From positions 1 through 14,308 of the forward strand of contig JAEYRK010000027.1 in assembly GCA_023435645.1 (NCBI GenBank): a DNA stretch of 14,308 bases, read 5' to 3'. Under the pieces are notes generated by a model. The model worked only from the letters and a program-made list of their open reading frames with translations. It searched no databases and was not told the DNA's origin. Source of the DNA: Bacillota bacterium (lineage in GTDB: Bacteria; Bacillota; Clostridia; Lachnospirales; Lachnospiraceae). Shown here piece by piece: positions 12,750 through 14,308 of this stretch (the stretch's first letter is position 1; each line of letters opens with the position of its first letter). The translations under genes were made by a program, and so were the position numbers.

Positions 12750-14015
12750 ATGTCATATAAAAAGATTATTCCCTATATTAACGCGGAGAATGAAGTACTG
12801 GCGAGTGTAGTGCAGCTGGCGAAGTGCTACTCTGATGGGGGAGCGGATGAGCTTCTGGTTTATAATTACTCGAAGGATGAAAAATCAAGGGAGGAATTAC
12901 TAATTCTGGCAAAGGAGCTGAATAAGGCAGTGGATATTCCGCTGATCATCGGCTGTTATGTCAATCGGATCGAGGATGTCAAAAAAGCACTCTATACAGG
13001 AGCAGCTTCTTTGCTGATCAGGTATTCCCAATTGGAGGACAAGAAGCTAATTCCGGAAGCCTCAGAACGCTTTGGTTCTGCTAAACTAATGATTGAACTG
13101 GATATGTTGGAATGCATGGATTCAGGGGAAGAGCTCCCTGAACTAATCAGAGCTTATGGAGCTGGCGGTATTTTACTAAAGCATGTTACCTTATCGAACA
13201 ATGAAATAGAACTCATTCAGAAATCCCCGCTTCCTGTCATCATTAGGGATAGCCTGGTTAGAAATGATATTTATAATCTAATTTCTATTTCCAACGTAAC
13301 GGGTGTTGCTACCAGTTTCTATGAGAAAAAGGATATGATGAAGGTAAAGCATGCCCTGAAGCAGGAGGGGGTTGAGGTAAATGTATTTGAAAGCAAGCTG
13401 CCCTTCTCTGTTTTTAAGCTGGATGCCCAGGGACTAATCCCGGTAATCACTCAGGATTATAAAACCGGTGAGGTTTTAATGCTTGCGTATATGAATGAGG
13501 AGGCTTATAATAAGACTATTGCCGGCGGAAGGATGACCTATTATTCTCGTAGCCGTAAATCCATTTGGTTAAAGGGAGAAACCTCGGGGCATTTCCAGTA
13601 TGTCAAGGAGCTTATGCTGGACTGCGATAAGGATACCCTGCTGGCGAAGGTAAGACAAATCGGACCTGCCTGCCATACAGGAAGCAGAAGCTGCTTCTAT
13701 ACCAATTTGATGGAAAAGGAATATAAAAATACCGATCCGCTCCATGTATTTGATGAAGTATTTCATGTCATTCTGGATCGGAAGAGGAATCCAAAGGAAG
13801 GCTCCTATACCAATTATCTGTTTGATAAGGGCATTGATAAGATACTTAAGAAATGCGGTGAGGAAACAGCCGAAATTATCATCGCCGCCAAGAATCCGAG
13901 CGCTGAGGAATTAAGATATGAGATCGCTGATTTTATGTACCATTTGATGGTGTTGATGGCAGAATGCGGTTTGGACTGGAAGGATATCACTACAGAGCTG
14001 GCCAATAGAAAATAG
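12750..14015 (+). CDS. hisIE: HisIE bifunctional enzyme with an N-terminal degenerate HisF-like barrel
   Basis: A 421-residue, three-part protein. Residues about 217-322 are phosphoribosyl-AMP cyclohydrolase (HisI), with QDYKTGEVLMLAYMN (235-249), the metal and zinc motif DCD (291-293) and Cys308 and Cys315 in GPACHTGSRSCFY. Residues about 335-421 are phosphoribosyl-ATP pyrophosphatase (HisE), with KKCGEETAEIIIAAKN (367-382) and EIADFMYHLM (391-400). Ordinary HisIE proteins are about 200-230 residues. The extra 210 N-terminal residues align with HisF: KKIIPYIN (4-11) with KRIIPCLD, GGADELLVYN (30-39), ASERFGSAKLMIELD (104-118) and KQEGVEVN (204-211). HisF Asp11 is Asn11 here, Asp130 is kept as Asp118, and the GGGI, DRDGT and ASGGAG phosphate loops are missing, so cyclase activity is unlikely. 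GGAGGG (12740-12745) sets the ATG at 12750; the frame is open further upstream inside hisA. Confidence 0.92.
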   Translation: MSYKKIIPYINAENEVLASVVQLAKCYSDGGADELLVYNYSKDEKSREELLILAKELNKAVDIPLIIGCYVNRIEDVKKALYTGAASLLIRYSQLEDKKLIPEASERFGSAKLMIELDMLECMDSGEELPELIRAYGAGGILLKHVTLSNNEIELIQKSPLPVIIRDSLVRNDIYNLISISNVTGVATSFYEKKDMMKVKHALKQEGVEVNVFESKLPFSVFKLDAQGLIPVITQDYKTGEVLMLAYMNEEAYNKTIAGGRMTYYSRSRKSIWLKGETSGHFQYVKELMLDCDKDTLLAKVRQIGPACHTGSRSCFYTNLMEKEYKNTDPLHVFDEVFHVILDRKRNPKEGSYTNYLFDKGIDKILKKCGEETAEIIIAAKNPSAEELRYEIADFMYHLMVLMAECGLDWKDITTELANRK

Positions 14016-14050
14016 GAAAGCTTGATTGAAAAAATCTGAAAAGAAATATG

Positions 14051-14084
14051 AGATTCTAAATAGAAGGACAGATTCTATATAGAA
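14051..14084 (+). repeat. Tandem AGATTCTANATAGAA repeat before alaS
   Basis: AGATTCTAAATAGAA (14051-14065) and AGATTCTATATAGAA (14070-14084) differ at one base and lie 19 bases apart. The second copy contains the perfect 12-bp palindrome TTCTATATAGAA (14073-14084). They occupy the A-rich 170-base gap between hisIE and alaS, where I see no clear terminator for hisIE. Confidence 0.55.
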
Positions 14085-14139
14085 ATAATAGATACAAAGT
14101 ATAAAAGGAATTTGAAGAAATACGATTTATTATAAAAAT

Positions 14140-14156
14140 CAATTGAAATTCAATTG
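14140..14156. promoter_or_regulatory. Palindrome CAATTGAA-A-TTCAATTG in the alaS leader
   Basis: A perfect 8-bp inverted repeat around a single A, with further imperfect pairing of flanking AAA and TTT, lies 14 bases before the alaS ribosome site. It could be an operator or a short mRNA hairpin limiting access to the AGGAGG at 14171-14176. No T-box sequence is present in this leader. Confidence 0.4.
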
Positions 14157-14185
14157 GATTTCACATAAACAGGAGGCAAAAAGCA

Positions 14186-14308
14186 GTGAAAACTTACGGC
14201 GTAAACGAACTCAGAAAGATGTTCTTAGATTTCTTTGAAAGCAAGGGACATCTGGTATTAAACAGTTTTCCTTTAATACCCCATAATGACAACAGCTTAT
14301 TATTGATA
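14186..14308 (+). CDS. alaS: Alanyl-tRNA synthetase AlaS, N-terminal fragment (runs off the window)
   Basis: The enzyme charges tRNA-Ala with alanine. Only the first 41 codons are inside the window: YGVNELRKMFLDFFESKGH followed by SFPLIPHNDNSLLLI. This is the characteristic N-terminus of bacterial AlaRS, where the motif 1 helix leads into the PHNDxSLLLINAGM segment of the class II catalytic core. The start is GTG at 14186, with AGGAGG (14171-14176) 9 nt upstream; no ATG fits better. The frame is open to the end of the window. It follows hisIE after 170 bases of repeat-rich DNA, so it may have its own promoter, but I could not identify a good one. Confidence 0.93.
   Translation, partial: MKTYGVNELRKMFLDFFESKGHLVLNSFPLIPHNDNSLLLI

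Overview
The window looks like a chromosomal segment of a low- to mid-GC Firmicute, most likely a Clostridia/Lachnospiraceae-type bacterium. The grounds are the strong AGGAGG-type ribosome sites, the RelQ-type small alarmone synthetase, a RecU-type resolvase, the HisZ plus short-HisG pair, and protein sequences that resemble clostridial cluster XIVa homologues. This placement is from recognition only; no database search was possible. All convincing genes lie on the + strand except one small remnant at the left edge.

Left edge (1-730). A 73-codon minus-strand gene resembles the N-terminal end of an alpha/beta hydrolase. It has a plausible promoter, ribosome site and terminator. It is followed by an AT-rich gap holding a + strand promoter (TTGAAC, 17 bp, TATAAT) whose spacer carries a perfect LexA/SOS-type palindrome, GAACATATGTTC.

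RNA-modification and alarmone block (730-7278). The order is rsmE (16S rRNA m3U methyltransferase), relQ ((p)ppGpp synthetase), an RsmF-family rRNA m5C methyltransferase, an RsuA-family pseudouridine synthase, a HAD phosphatase, an RluA-family pseudouridine synthase, and recU (Holliday-junction resolvase). A clear intrinsic terminator closes the block. Four of the seven genes modify structured RNA, and one makes the stress nucleotide that adjusts ribosome synthesis.

Histidine block (7279-14015). A consensus sigma-A promoter and a leader of about 380 nt, rich in degenerate repeats, precede hisZ, hisG and hisD. A long hairpin and a second consensus promoter separate these from hisB, hisA and a hisIE fusion. 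HisG is the short form and needs HisZ as its regulatory subunit. The genes here cover PRPP+ATP to PR-ATP (HisZG), PR-ATP to ProFAR (HisE and HisI), ProFAR to PRFAR (HisA), IGP dehydration (HisB) and histidinol oxidation (HisD). hisH, hisF, hisC and histidinol-phosphate phosphatase are not in the window.

The most unusual item is the last his gene. Its HisI-HisE enzyme is preceded by about 210 residues derived from HisF, in which the catalytic Asp11 is Asn and the phosphate-binding loops are lost, so it looks like a HisF pseudoenzyme fused to HisIE. The window ends in the first 41 codons of alaS, behind a repeat- and palindrome-rich leader with no recognisable T-box. I see no mobile elements, CRISPR arrays, rRNA or tRNA genes.
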